Of a stretch of DNA of 64,000 nt, positions 25,839 to 34,329 are shown piece after piece. The translations under genes and the position numbers were made by a program. Numbering within the stretch: position 1 is the first letter of the stretch; each line of letters starts with the position of its first letter. Source of the DNA: Maricaulis sp965228215 (GTDB lineage: Bacteria > Pseudomonadota > Alphaproteobacteria > Caulobacterales > Maricaulaceae); assembly GCA_965228215.1 (NCBI GenBank), contig OZ245800.1:1240001-1304000 (forward strand). Reading direction: 5' to 3'. Under the pieces are notes generated by a model. That model was not told the origin of the DNA. It ran no database searches and was given only the letters and a program-made list of their open reading frames with translations.

Positions 25839-25844
25839 TATATA
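25815..25844 (+). promoter_or_regulatory. Possible promoter of the S9 peptidase gene
   Basis: TTGGCT at 25815-25820 and TATATA at 25839-25844 are 18 bp apart. The -10 element falls immediately after the stop of the preceding small gene, in a short AT-rich patch 66 bp upstream of the peptidase start. Confidence 0.4.
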
Positions 25845-25909
25845 CCCAGAAGCATTTGTAATCAGAGGTGGTAACGGGCTAGTCTTCCCGGCGTGTTTCG
25901 GGGGACGCC

Positions 25910-27988
25910 ATGATTCATCGACTGTTCTTGCTCGCTTTCGCCTGCCTGTTCGCGGCGGGAAGCGCCTTCGCGCAGCCGCGTGCTGACGGGTTCGAGGCGA
26001 ACTGGGAGGCGCGCGTTCTTCAGGGTTTCATGGATGATCCCGCTCAGTTCGGCTTCCCGCGTCTCTCGCCGAGCGGCCGATACCTGTCCTATATGGCAAT
26101 GTCGGCGACCGGCGGTTCCAGCGCCCAACGTTTTCTCGTCATCATGGATCTCCAGGACCCGACCGGGGAAAGCCGGCAGGTTGCCTCGCTGGACGAGGTC
26201 CGGCCGTCCTGGATGGAATGGGCGAGCGATGATCGCCTCCTGGTCGCCGCCTCGTTCGAAGTGCCGAATCTCAGCCAGCGTGCCGAACGCCTGTTCGGCG
26301 ACAACCGGCCGCGCGCGTCCCGGGTCCTGTCCTTTTCCCGCGATCTGAGCCAGCAACCCGTCCTCCTGTTTTCCCGGGCCGATGAGCGGTTGCAGGGCGC
26401 AAATTCCCGCCTGACCTCCGTGCTCGACTACCTGCCCGATGATCCCGATCACGTCCTGATGCCCGCCGTCTATGGGGGCCGGATCAGCGTGTTCCGCGCC
26501 AATATCGTGACCGGCGAGGCCGAATTGTTCGAGGAGGGCACCCGTCGCACATTCGGCTGGTATACCGCGAAGGGCGTGCCAGTCGTCAGGCTCGAGGTCT
26601 CGAGCATGGGCAGCAGTGTCGTCGTCTATTCACGCGCCGGCCCCCGCGATGAATGGCGACGGACGCAGACCATTCGTTTCCGCGAGATCGAGGAGCGGGA
26701 AGAAGAATCCGAATTCGAATGGGCCGGCGCCACGGAGGAGCCCGGCCAGATCCTGGTGCGTGCCCGGCCAGACGGTTCCGATTTCACTGGTATCTACCGC
26801 TATGACCTCAATACCGGTGAGTATCTGGAAGCTGTGGCCGAGCGTGATGATTACGACATTCGGCTGCCGTTGACCCGGGCGTGGAGCGGTGAATATCTCG
26901 GCTATGGCTATATTGCCGATCGCCGCGAGTATCACTTCAACGACCCGACATTCAACGCGCATTACCGGGGCCTGCTGGACTATTTCGGAGACCAGATCGA
27001 GATCCACCCGCACTCCTTCGGGGGCGACCGCATGGTGGTCAGGGTCTCCGGTCCGACCGAGATCGGGTCCTATTATCTGTATGATTTCGAAACCGCGAAT
27101 ATCGACCCCCTCTCGGCCATCTGGCCGACATCGGGTGCGGTCACCACGTTCGAGGTTCGCCCGCTTGCCTATACCGCCCGGGATGGTCTGCCCATCAGCG
27201 GATATGTAACCTGGCCCGCCGGCGGGCCGGGGCCGGATACACCGCTGATCGTGATGCCGCACGGTGGTCCGGAGGCTCGCGACCGGATCCGTTTCAACTT
27301 CCTGCCGCAATATCTGGCCAATCAGGGCTTTGCGGTCTTCCAGCCCAATTTCCGGGGCTCCTGGGGGTTCGGCTCGTCATTCGTCGAGGCCGGCCACGGG
27401 GAATGGGGCCGGGCCATGCAGGATGATATCGAGGACGGAGTCCGGCACCTCATCGCGAACCGCCAGGTCGATGCCGACCGGATCTGCATCATTGGGTTCA
27501 GCTACGGTGGTTATGCCGCGCTTGCCGGGATGGCGCGTACACCCGATCTGTACAAGTGTGCCGTGGCCGGCGGCGGCGTTTATGCCTTGCGAGAATTCCT
27601 GGAGTTCAAGTCCGACCTGTCCAGCGAAGTTTATGATTACTGGGTCGACTGGCTTGGCAATCCGCGTGACCGCGACCAGCGTGCCCGTATCGACGCGGTT
27701 TCCCCGGTCAACCAGGCCGGCGTGATGACCGGTCCGATCCTCCTTATGCATGGCGCCGACGATGAAGTTGTGCCGGTCGAGCAATCTCGTCTGATGTCGG
27801 AGGCCCTGACCCGGGCCGGTATCCGCCACACCTATCTGGAAGAGGCCGGCGGCGATCACCGCTGGGGTGCGACAGACGAGAATTACCGCATCGCGATCCA
27901 GAATATCGCGTCATTCCTCGACGATGCGATCGATGGATCAGTGGACCGTTTCCAGGCTGAGCAACCGGTCGCCCCTGACGACGACTAG
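25910..27988 (+). CDS. Secreted S9-family (prolyl oligopeptidase-type) serine peptidase
   Basis: A 692-residue protein. The signal peptide is MIHRLFLLAFACLFAAGSAFA, cleaved near residue 21. An N-terminal beta-propeller (about 40-410) precedes a C-terminal alpha/beta-hydrolase (about 430-680). The catalytic triad is Ser531 in GFSYGGYAA, an Asp near 618 in HGADDEVVP and a His near 650 in GGDHRWG. It probably degrades peptides in the periplasm. The stop TAG shares bases with the stop of the convergent MoeB-like gene. Confidence 0.92.
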   Translation: MIHRLFLLAFACLFAAGSAFAQPRADGFEANWEARVLQGFMDDPAQFGFPRLSPSGRYLSYMAMSATGGSSAQRFLVIMDLQDPTGESRQVASLDEVRPSWMEWASDDRLLVAASFEVPNLSQRAERLFGDNRPRASRVLSFSRDLSQQPVLLFSRADERLQGANSRLTSVLDYLPDDPDHVLMPAVYGGRISVFRANIVTGEAELFEEGTRRTFGWYTAKGVPVVRLEVSSMGSSVVVYSRAGPRDEWRRTQTIRFREIEEREEESEFEWAGATEEPGQILVRARPDGSDFTGIYRYDLNTGEYLEAVAERDDYDIRLPLTRAWSGEYLGYGYIADRREYHFNDPTFNAHYRGLLDYFGDQIEIHPHSFGGDRMVVRVSGPTEIGSYYLYDFETANIDPLSAIWPTSGAVTTFEVRPLAYTARDGLPISGYVTWPAGGPGPDTPLIVMPHGGPEARDRIRFNFLPQYLANQGFAVFQPNFRGSWGFGSSFVEAGHGEWGRAMQDDIEDGVRHLIANRQVDADRICIIGFSYGGYAALAGMARTPDLYKCAVAGGGVYALREFLEFKSDLSSEVYDYWVDWLGNPRDRDQRARIDAVSPVNQAGVMTGPILLMHGADDEVVPVEQSRLMSEALTRAGIRHTYLEEAGGDHRWGATDENYRIAIQNIASFLDDAIDGSVDRFQAEQPVAPDDD

Positions 27989-28731
27989 CCGCCGCATTCC
28001 GGGCAGGAGGGGTCTTTTCCGAGCTTCACTGTGCGGCTGGTCATGTCGAGCCCGTCGAAGAGCAGGATGCGGCCGTCCAGGGTCTCGCCGGCGTCGCAGA
28101 CATGCTTGATGGCCTCGAGTGCCATCATCGCGCCGATGACGCCGGTCAGGGCGCCAACGACGCCGACGCGTTCGCAGGTCTCGGCATCGGGCGGGATGTG
28201 CGGCACCCAGCAGCGATAGCAGGGCGCGTCGGCGGAGGCATTGAACAGGCTGACCTGGCCATCCCACCGACCCACGGCGCCAGAGACCAAAGGCACGCCG
28301 GTCGTGCGGCTGGCGGTGTTCACCGCGAAACGCGTCTCGAAGTTATCGCAGCCGTCCAGCACGAGGTCCGCGCCGGCGATCAGTTCGGCGGCATTGCTCT
28401 CGTCGAGCGCCGCGACATGGGTCCGGACCTCGCAGCCGGGATTCAGGGCCGACAGGACTTTGGCACCGATCTCCGCCTTCGCGCTGCCGACATCACTGGT
28501 GCGGAAGAGAATCTGGCGCTGGAGATTGTCGAGACTGACCGTATCGGGATCGATCAGGGTCAGCTTGCCCACGCCTGCGGCGGCCAGGTAGAGCGCCGCT
28601 GGCGCACCAAGGCCACCTGCACCCACCAGCGCAATGTGAGCGCGCGAGAGCGCCTGCTGACCAGGGCCTCCGATCTCCCGCAGAACGAGATGACGGGCAA
28701 AGCGTTCGATGTCGATGGTAGGTGTAGTCAT
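27985..28731 (-). CDS. E1-like adenylyltransferase (MoeB/ThiF/HesA family)
   Basis: A 248-residue enzyme that adenylates the C-terminal Gly of a ubiquitin-like sulfur carrier (MoaD or ThiS). The nucleotide-binding region ALVGAGGLGAPAALYL is at about 32-47, followed by LIDPDTVSLDNLQRQ with the conserved Arg and Gln. The zinc CxxC pairs CYRC and CPEC are intact. There is no rhodanese domain, so it is the short MoeB type; ThiF is the alternative. ATG 28731 drops an unsupported 18-residue extension. No MoaD or ThiS gene is adjacent. Confidence 0.85.
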   Translation of the reverse strand: MTTPTIDIERFARHLVLREIGGPGQQALSRAHIALVGAGGLGAPAALYLAAAGVGKLTLIDPDTVSLDNLQRQILFRTSDVGSAKAEIGAKVLSALNPGCEVRTHVAALDESNAAELIAGADLVLDGCDNFETRFAVNTASRTTGVPLVSGAVGRWDGQVSLFNASADAPCYRCWVPHIPPDAETCERVGVVGALTGVIGAMMALEAIKHVCDAGETLDGRILLFDGLDMTSRTVKLGKDPSCPECGG

Positions 28732-28800
28732 GGATCTGGAGATAGTCAGGCTCGTGTCGAAACGCCAGCGTCCTGCCGCAGCCAAGCGGTCAATCGGGCA

Positions 28801-28922
28801 TTATTGTCTTGCCAGCCAGTGCGCCTCAGGGCTCAGCGCAGGTCAAGGGCGCATAGCGCCGCTGCGCGGTTTCACCCTTGAGCTGCGCTGATCCCTGAGG
28901 CCTCCTCTCGGCAAGACAATAA
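28801..28922. repeat. 122-bp imperfect foldback element (MITE-like inverted repeat)
   Basis: Terminal 13-bp arms (28801-28813 and 28910-28922) are perfectly complementary. Inside them, 9-bp (28823-28831 with 28893-28901), 9-bp (28833-28841 with 28883-28891) and 7-bp (28843-28849 with 28875-28881) blocks also pair, with single mismatches between these blocks. That gives 38 paired bases around a 25-nt centre. Flanking GGGCA and GGGCT could be a 4-bp target duplication. It lies in the divergent spacer between the moeB-like and helicase genes and encodes no protein. Confidence 0.8.
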
Positions 28923-28984
28923 GGGCTGATCCCGGCGTGGAAATAACCCTTCCCTCGCGCACCAAACTCGCCCACCTTCCCCGC

Positions 28985-30286
28985 ATGTCGACCCTGCCGC
29001 AAACCCAGCTCTCTGCCGAACAGGAACGCCTGTTGGAATGGCTGTTCCGCGACCGGCCCAACGTCTTCATCACGGGGCGTGCGGGCACGGGCAAGACGAC
29101 GCTGATGCGAGAATTCCTACGGCGGGCGGGCAATCGCGCGGCCGTACTGGCGCCAACGGGTGTGGCCGCCATGCAGGCCGGTGGTCAGACGATCCATTCC
29201 TTCTTCCATTTCCCGCCGCGACTGATCGAGGCGCGCGACATCCGCAAGGTGCGCCATCGCCGGGCCGTGCAGGCGCTGGAGACGCTGGTGATCGACGAGA
29301 TCTCCATGGTGCGGTCCGACATGATGTGGGCGATCGATGCGGCCTTGCGGCTCAATCGCGACAGTAATGAACCCTTCGGCGGGGTACAGGTGATCCTGGT
29401 CGGCGATCTCGCCCAGCTGCCGCCCGTCATCCAGGGCGCCGAGGCGGAATATCTCGAACTCAGCCATTGCGGCCCGTTCTTCTTCCACCCGCCCTGTTTC
29501 CGCGATGCGGGTTTCTCGCTGATCGAACTGGAACAGGTGTTTCGTCAGACCGACGAGTATTTCATCAATATTCTCAATGCGGTGCGGGATGGCGAGATCG
29601 GCAGTGACGAGGCGTCCGAGCTCAATGAGCGGGTCACCGGCCGGTCCGGCCTGGAAGCCAGCCTCACCCATATCGTGCTGACGGCCACCAATGAGGCGGC
29701 CTTCCGTATCAATCAGGCTCGGATCCAGGGTCTGCAGACGCCCGAGCGGGCTTTCGAGGCGAAGCTGGAGGGTCAGTTCGATGCGCGCCTCTTCCCGGTC
29801 GAGGATCCGCTCGTGCTCAAGATCGGGGCCCGGGTCATGCTCACGCGCAACGACCCGCAGGGCCGCTGGGTCAATGGCACGCTGGGGGAGATCGAGGGCT
29901 TCGACGAGAAGACGGTGCGCGTGCGCATCGACGACAAGGTGCATGCCGTCGAACCGGCGAAATGGGAACGCAATGCCTATGAATTCGACCCGGATGCCCA
30001 GGCGCTGAAGCAGTCGACCAAGGGCGCGTTCACGCAATATCCGCTGCGCCTGGCCTGGGCGATGACGATCCACAAAGCCCAGGGCCTTACGCTCGACGCC
30101 GTCTATCTCGACCTTGCCCGCCGCCTCTTCGCCCACGGCCAGGCCTATGTCGCCCTGTCACGGGCGCGCAGCCTGGAAGGCCTCGAACTCAGCCGCCCGC
30201 TCACACCCGGCGACATCATCTGCGACCAGCGGATTTTCGATGTCCGGAGCTTCTGTGACCCCGCGCCACTGAGTTTGGCGGGTTAG
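28985..30286 (+). CDS. PIF1/RecD-type superfamily 1 DNA helicase
   Basis: A 433-residue ATP-dependent helicase. Walker A GRAGTGKTTLMREF (about 31-44) is followed by the PIF1-typical LAPTGVAAMQAGGQTIHSFF (motif Ia) and VIDEISMVRSDMM (Walker B/motif II). LVGDLAQLPPV is motif III, and HGQAYVALSRARSLEGL is motif VI near the C-terminus. Small PIF1-like helicases of this kind unwind DNA forks or G-quadruplexes; the specific role is unknown. Its TAG overlaps the cysK TAA on the other strand. Confidence 0.9.
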   Translation: MSTLPQTQLSAEQERLLEWLFRDRPNVFITGRAGTGKTTLMREFLRRAGNRAAVLAPTGVAAMQAGGQTIHSFFHFPPRLIEARDIRKVRHRRAVQALETLVIDEISMVRSDMMWAIDAALRLNRDSNEPFGGVQVILVGDLAQLPPVIQGAEAEYLELSHCGPFFFHPPCFRDAGFSLIELEQVFRQTDEYFINILNAVRDGEIGSDEASELNERVTGRSGLEASLTHIVLTATNEAAFRINQARIQGLQTPERAFEAKLEGQFDARLFPVEDPLVLKIGARVMLTRNDPQGRWVNGTLGEIEGFDEKTVRVRIDDKVHAVEPAKWERNAYEFDPDAQALKQSTKGAFTQYPLRLAWAMTIHKAQGLTLDAVYLDLARRLFAHGQAYVALSRARSLEGLELSRPLTPGDIICDQRIFDVRSFCDPAPLSLAG

Positions 30287-31233
30287 TCCTCAAAGAGCGC
30301 CGTCGAAAGATAGCGTTCCGCGAAACTGGCCAGGATGACCACGATGGTCTTGCCGGCCATGTCGTCGCGCTGGGCGACCTCGAGGGCGGCGGCGAGGGCG
30401 GCGCCGGACGAGATGCCGCCGGGCAGGCCTTCCACGCGTGCCGCTTCGCGTGCGGTCGCAAACGCCGTCTCGTTGGAGACTTTCACCACATCATCGATCA
30501 GGTCGGTGTCGAGAATGTCCGGCACGAAACCGGCGCCGATGCCCTGGATCTTGTGCGGACCGGGATTGCCACCCGAAAGGACCGGGCTGTCTTCCGGCTC
30601 AACGGCAATGACCTGGAAGCCGGGCTTGCGGTCTTTCAGCACCGAGGCGACGCCCGTCAGCGTGCCGCCGGTTCCGACGCCGGAGATCAGCACGTCGGCG
30701 GCGCCGTCGGTGTCGTTCCAGATCTCTTCCGCTGTCGTCTTGCGGTGGATGGCCGGATTGGCCGGATTGGCAAACTGGCTCGGCATGACGGCGCCCGGCG
30801 TCGACTCGACCAATTCCTTGGCCTTGGCGATCGCGCCGCCCATGCCCTTGGCGGCTTCGGTCAGCACCAGTTCGGCGCCCAGATAGGTCAGGAGTTTGCG
30901 CCGCTCTATCGACATGCTCTCCGGCATGGTCAGGATCAGGCGATGGCCGCGGGACGCCGCCACGAAGGCCAGGCCGATGCCGGTATTGCCCGAGGTGGGC
31001 TCGATCATCACCGCGTCCGGGCCGAGTTTCCCCTGGGCTTCCAGGTCGTCGATCATGGCGACGCCGATCCGGTCCTTCACCGAGGCCAGCGGATTGAAGA
31101 ATTCCAGCTTGGCCAGGATACGGGCCTTCGCGCCGTGCTTTTCCGCCAGCTTGGGCAGTTCGACGAGCGGTGTGTCACCGACCGTATCAACGATGGAGGA
31201 GTAGATGCGGCCGCGGCCGGGCGTATGGGACAT
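30283..31233 (-). CDS. cysK: Cysteine synthase A (O-acetylserine sulfhydrylase)
   Basis: A 316-residue PLP enzyme that makes cysteine from O-acetylserine and sulfide. The PLP lysine lies in NPLASVKDRIG (about 45-55). The substrate loop PTSGNTGIGLAF and the glycine loop GVGTGGTLTGV are present. GGAG lies 6 nt before the ATG. It is convergent with the helicase gene (3-bp overlap of stops). The start lacks the common short linker of CysM, and the length fits CysK. Confidence 0.94.
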   Translation of the reverse strand: MSHTPGRGRIYSSIVDTVGDTPLVELPKLAEKHGAKARILAKLEFFNPLASVKDRIGVAMIDDLEAQGKLGPDAVMIEPTSGNTGIGLAFVAASRGHRLILTMPESMSIERRKLLTYLGAELVLTEAAKGMGGAIAKAKELVESTPGAVMPSQFANPANPAIHRKTTAEEIWNDTDGAADVLISGVGTGGTLTGVASVLKDRKPGFQVIAVEPEDSPVLSGGNPGPHKIQGIGAGFVPDILDTDLIDDVVKVSNETAFATAREAARVEGLPGGISSGAALAAALEVAQRDDMAGKTIVVILASFAERYLSTALFED

Positions 31234-31344
31234 GGGGGTCTCCGTGAACTGGTTTCCAGCACATCTAGGTATCCGCCCGGCGAATGTCAGGCGGGAATGC
31301 GAATTCTCAAGCGCTCGTGATGCCGGTTGAGCAGCGGAGCGGGG

Positions 31345-31803
31345 TCAGCCCGTGCCGGTGGAGCCGAAACCGCCTGTGCCGCGCTCGGTCTCGTCGAGTT
31401 CGCTGGCGACCGTCCAGACGGCGTGGGTGACCGGGGCGATGATCATCTGGGCGATGCGTTCGCCGCGATTGACCACGAAATCTTCCTTGCCGTGATTGAT
31501 CAGGTTCACGTGGATCTCGCCGCGATAATCCGCATCGATCGTGCCCGGCGTGTTCACACAGGAAATGCCCTTCTTTGCCGCCAGGCCGGAGCGCGGCCGG
31601 ACCTGGGCCTCATATCCGCCCGGCAGGGCGATCGCGATGCCGACAGGCACAAGACGCCATTCGCCCGGCGGAATCGTCACCGGCGCGTCGTCGGGGACGG
31701 CGGCGCGAAGATCCATGCCGGCAGATTGCGGTGTCTCATAGGCGGGAAGGGCCAGTCCCTCGTAATGGGGGAGCGGCAAGATGCGCACGGAAACGGAATT
31801 CAT
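31345..31803 (-). CDS. dut: Deoxyuridine 5'-triphosphate nucleotidohydrolase
   Basis: A 152-residue trimeric dUTPase that removes dUTP and supplies dUMP. All five motifs are visible: AGMDLRA (I), RPRSGLA (II), GTIDADYRGEI (III), RGERIAQMII (IV) and the C-terminal RGTGGFGSTG (V). It is the last gene of a minus-strand set coaC-coaB-(secreted protein)-dut; coaBC-dut is a common bacterial pairing. Only 5 bp separate it from the upstream gene. Confidence 0.96.
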   Translation of the reverse strand: MNSVSVRILPLPHYEGLALPAYETPQSAGMDLRAAVPDDAPVTIPPGEWRLVPVGIAIALPGGYEAQVRPRSGLAAKKGISCVNTPGTIDADYRGEIHVNLINHGKEDFVVNRGERIAQMIIAPVTHAVWTVASELDETERGTGGFGSTGTG

Positions 31804-31808
31804 GCGGG

Positions 31809-32276
31809 TTATCCAGTCTCGCTAGTGATCTCTGCGGTCTGAGTATTGATTGCTTCGTAGAAGCCTTCAATGCGCTCGACAGCAAGACTGCGTTCGGCGG
31901 CTGTCAGCCGGCCTTCCAGGATCTGGAGCTTGAACTGGTCGTCCTCGACCAGCAGGGCCGTCCGCACCGTCTGGCCGCCGCGGCGTGTTTCCACGAACAG
32001 GGCGAGCCCGGCCATGGCGACCTTGTAGTCATTCGGCTGGGGAACGGGCGAGGTGCATCGGCAGGTGAGGCCGATAATGTCGATATCGCCCCGGAAATTC
32101 ACGCCGAGCGGACCGTCCCGGCGAGTCTCGCGCAGCACGCTGTAGCGGCCGATAGAGATCGTCCGGCCGCCATCTGCATCGACGGCAGCGCACCGGATTT
32201 CGCGGACTTCGTCTTGAGCGTGGGCGCCGGTCGAGAGTCCAATCATGAGTGCCAGGGCCGCAAACGCGGTTTCCAT
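31809..32276 (-). CDS. Secreted protein of unknown function
   Basis: A 155-residue protein with a signal peptide (METAFAALALMIGLSTGAHA, cleavage before Gln21). The mature part has three Cys, two of them in a CRC motif (TCRCTSP), and beta-rich stretches, then a helical C-terminus. GAGGTAG precedes the ATG. No family was recognised. It sits between coaB and dut, 5 bp from dut, so it is probably co-transcribed with dut, although nothing in it suggests nucleotide or CoA metabolism. Confidence 0.65.
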   Translation of the reverse strand: METAFAALALMIGLSTGAHAQDEVREIRCAAVDADGGRTISIGRYSVLRETRRDGPLGVNFRGDIDIIGLTCRCTSPVPQPNDYKVAMAGLALFVETRRGGQTVRTALLVEDDQFKLQILEGRLTAAERSLAVERIEGFYEAINTQTAEITSETG

Positions 32277-32382
32277 GCCCTGCTACCTCCCCAGATTTTC
32301 ACGCCCTCAACGCAGTATCTTGTCGCGACCGACTGGGCGTCGCAAGCGTGTAATACTTCTGTTGGTGGGAAATGCCAGTAAG

Positions 32383-33051
32383 TTACGCTCTCTTGGCGAT
32401 TTCTTGCGCCAATTGCTCGGAAATTACATTTTTATTTGCCCGGTCGAAATGGATGGCATCGGTCGATGTGTAAATGCTGACAGCGTTCTCCGCGCCGCCC
32501 ATCACGTCGCCGGACACGTCATTGGCGATAATCCAGTCGCATCCCTTGCGCGCCAGCTTGGCTCGCGCGTGTCGTTCGACATCATGGGTCTCGGCCGCAA
32601 AACCGATAACCAGGCCGGGCCGGTCCGTCTCGCGCTGGCTGATCGTGCGCAGGATGTCCGGGTTTTCGGCCAGTGGCAGGCTGGCGAGTTCGGACTTGTC
32701 TAGTTTCAGCTTGCGATCCGAGGTTTCTGCCGGCCGCCAGTCGGCTACGGCGGCGACGGCGATGAAGATGTCGGCGGGCAACGCGGCTTCGACCTTGGCC
32801 AGCATCTCGCGGGCGGTTTCAACGCGGCGTGTGTCGACGCCCTTCGGGTCATTCAATGCGGTCGGACCTGAAACGAGAACGACATCGGCCCCGAGCTCGG
32901 CCAGGGCCTCGGCCAGGCCATAACCCTGCCGTCCGGATGATCGATTGGAGATGAAACGGACCGGATCGATCGGTTCCAGCGTCGGTCCGGCGGTCATGAC
33001 GATACGTCGACCGTTCAGCGGCCCCAGCCCGCCTGCAGACGTGTCAGGCAT
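32383..33051 (-). CDS. coaB: Phosphopantothenate-cysteine ligase, separate CoaB domain
   Basis: A 222-residue protein equivalent to the C-terminal half of the usual CoaBC fusion. It joins cysteine to 4'-phosphopantothenate in coenzyme A synthesis. GRRIVMTAGPTLEPIDPVRFISNRSSG begins the Rossmann-like fold, followed by AVAADWRP (acyl-transfer region), KLKLDK and the dimer-interface stretch with DWIIANDVSG. ATG 33051 lies inside the end of coaC (8-bp overlap, different frame). The split falls exactly in the inter-domain linker, so both halves look complete. Confidence 0.88.
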   Translation of the reverse strand: MPDTSAGGLGPLNGRRIVMTAGPTLEPIDPVRFISNRSSGRQGYGLAEALAELGADVVLVSGPTALNDPKGVDTRRVETAREMLAKVEAALPADIFIAVAAVADWRPAETSDRKLKLDKSELASLPLAENPDILRTISQRETDRPGLVIGFAAETHDVERHARAKLARKGCDWIIANDVSGDVMGGAENAVSIYTSTDAIHFDRANKNVISEQLAQEIAKRA

Positions 33052-33586
33052 TGAGCTTGGCCTCGATCGCGTCGGCGATTGCCGTGGGTTCGGCCAGCCG
33101 TCCGGGGCCGAATTCACCGCAGGCCATGTCACCCTCGTCCGGACCGACGAAAGCAACGCCGTCGCCGCGGAGTGTCTCCAGATTGCGCTGGGTCGCCGGG
33201 TGCTGCCACATGCGCACATTCATGGCCGGTGCCATGAGGACGGGTGTGTCGGTCGCCAGGAGGGCCGTGCTCGCCAGATCGTCGGCCAGACCGTTCGCCG
33301 CTTTGGCCATGAGATTGGCCGTCGCCGGGGCGACCACGACGAGGTCGGCGGAGCGAGAGAGTTCGATATGGCCCATCTCGGCTTCATCGGTCAGGTCGAA
33401 AAGCTCGGAATAGACCTTGTCATTGCTGAGGGCGGAGACCGAGAGCGGGGTCACGAATTCAGCGCCCGCGCGGGTGAGGATGCAGCGCGATGCGATACCG
33501 CGCCGCGCCAGCTCGCGGATCAGTTCCAGAGATTTATAGGCCGCGATACCGCCGCCGATGATCAGGAGAATACGCTTGTCCGCCAC
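33044..33586 (-). CDS. coaC: Phosphopantothenoylcysteine decarboxylase, separate CoaC domain
   Basis: A 180-residue flavoprotein that decarboxylates phosphopantothenoylcysteine. It shows the HFCD-family features: GGGIAAYKSLEL at the N-terminus, catalytic His73 in MGHIELSRSADLVVVAPATAN (the PASANT-like motif), MNVRMW (122-127) and ACGEFGPGRL with Cys156. It ends at AIEAKLNA, where fused CoaBC proteins have their linker. coaB follows in a different frame with an 8-bp overlap. In most bacteria the two activities are one protein. Confidence 0.9.
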   Translation of the reverse strand: MADKRILLIIGGGIAAYKSLELIRELARRGIASRCILTRAGAEFVTPLSVSALSNDKVYSELFDLTDEAEMGHIELSRSADLVVVAPATANLMAKAANGLADDLASTALLATDTPVLMAPAMNVRMWQHPATQRNLETLRGDGVAFVGPDEGDMACGEFGPGRLAEPTAIADAIEAKLNA

Positions 33587-33673
33587 AGGAATGCTCCATT
33601 GCCCGTTCCGAGCTATGTAGCCTTGCGATCCGGGAAAACCAAGTCACGGCAGCGTGTTGGCGCGGAAGCACGG

Positions 33674-34231
33674 TCAGGCGGCCGGCGGGTTGTGGCGGAG
33701 CATTTCGCGCAGTTTGGCGGAATCCGCCTGTAGTGCAGCCTGTTTCTCGGCCTGGTGCCGGTGGAAGGCGGCGATCGTCATTTCCATGTCGAACACAGCC
33801 ATCCGGGTCAGGGCCTGCATCAGGTCGGGAGAGAAGCGGGGACGTTTCTTCATGCCCAGCGCCTGCATGCCGCACAGCATGTTGGAATAGGCGGCCGAAT
33901 AGACATGGGTCGGGAAGTCCAGCTTGGAGTGGCGCAGGCCCATCTGGTCGATGGCCTCGAAATAGGCCGTGTCGAACCGGGCGGAGAATACAAGCTCGCA
34001 ATGCGCCAGCATGCCGGCACGCAGATAGGCGACGTTTTCCGTGATCGAGAAATAATGGGCGACTTCCGGATTGAGCTCGGTCTGGCTGAACACCGTCTCC
34101 AGCGCCTTTTCGGCGTAATCCATCAGGCGCGCCTTGTTGCGCCGGACCAGGTCGATGAGGTCCTCGTCGATCTGGAAAATTTCAAGCTGGGACTGAACCA
34201 GTCCAGTTGGCGGTGTCGCGGAACTTGTCAT
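33674..34231 (-). CDS. Stand-alone protoglobin / globin-sensor domain protein
   Basis: About 185 residues that match the haem-binding globin domain of globin-coupled sensors. The segments are FQIDEDLIDLVRRNKARLM, ITENVAYLRAGMLAHCELVFSARFDTAYFEAIDQMGLRHSKLDFPTHVYSAAYSNM and a final helix. The His in GLRHSKLDF is the likely proximal haem ligand. No methyl-accepting, GGDEF or kinase domain follows, so it is a globin domain alone. ATG 34231 was chosen over an in-frame TTG 12 nt upstream. It could sense oxygen or nitric oxide. Confidence 0.72.
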   Translation of the reverse strand: MTSSATPPTGLVQSQLEIFQIDEDLIDLVRRNKARLMDYAEKALETVFSQTELNPEVAHYFSITENVAYLRAGMLAHCELVFSARFDTAYFEAIDQMGLRHSKLDFPTHVYSAAYSNMLCGMQALGMKKRPRFSPDLMQALTRMAVFDMEMTIAAFHRHQAEKQAALQADSAKLREMLRHNPPAA

Positions 34232-34329
34232 GCGTGTATGCAATCATAAGTTCGTTATTTATTCGTGACCATTTTAGGAAATTGCGATCGGGCGCGGCCT
34301 GCCCTCGTTTGGCTGGTCCCTCCGGGCGC

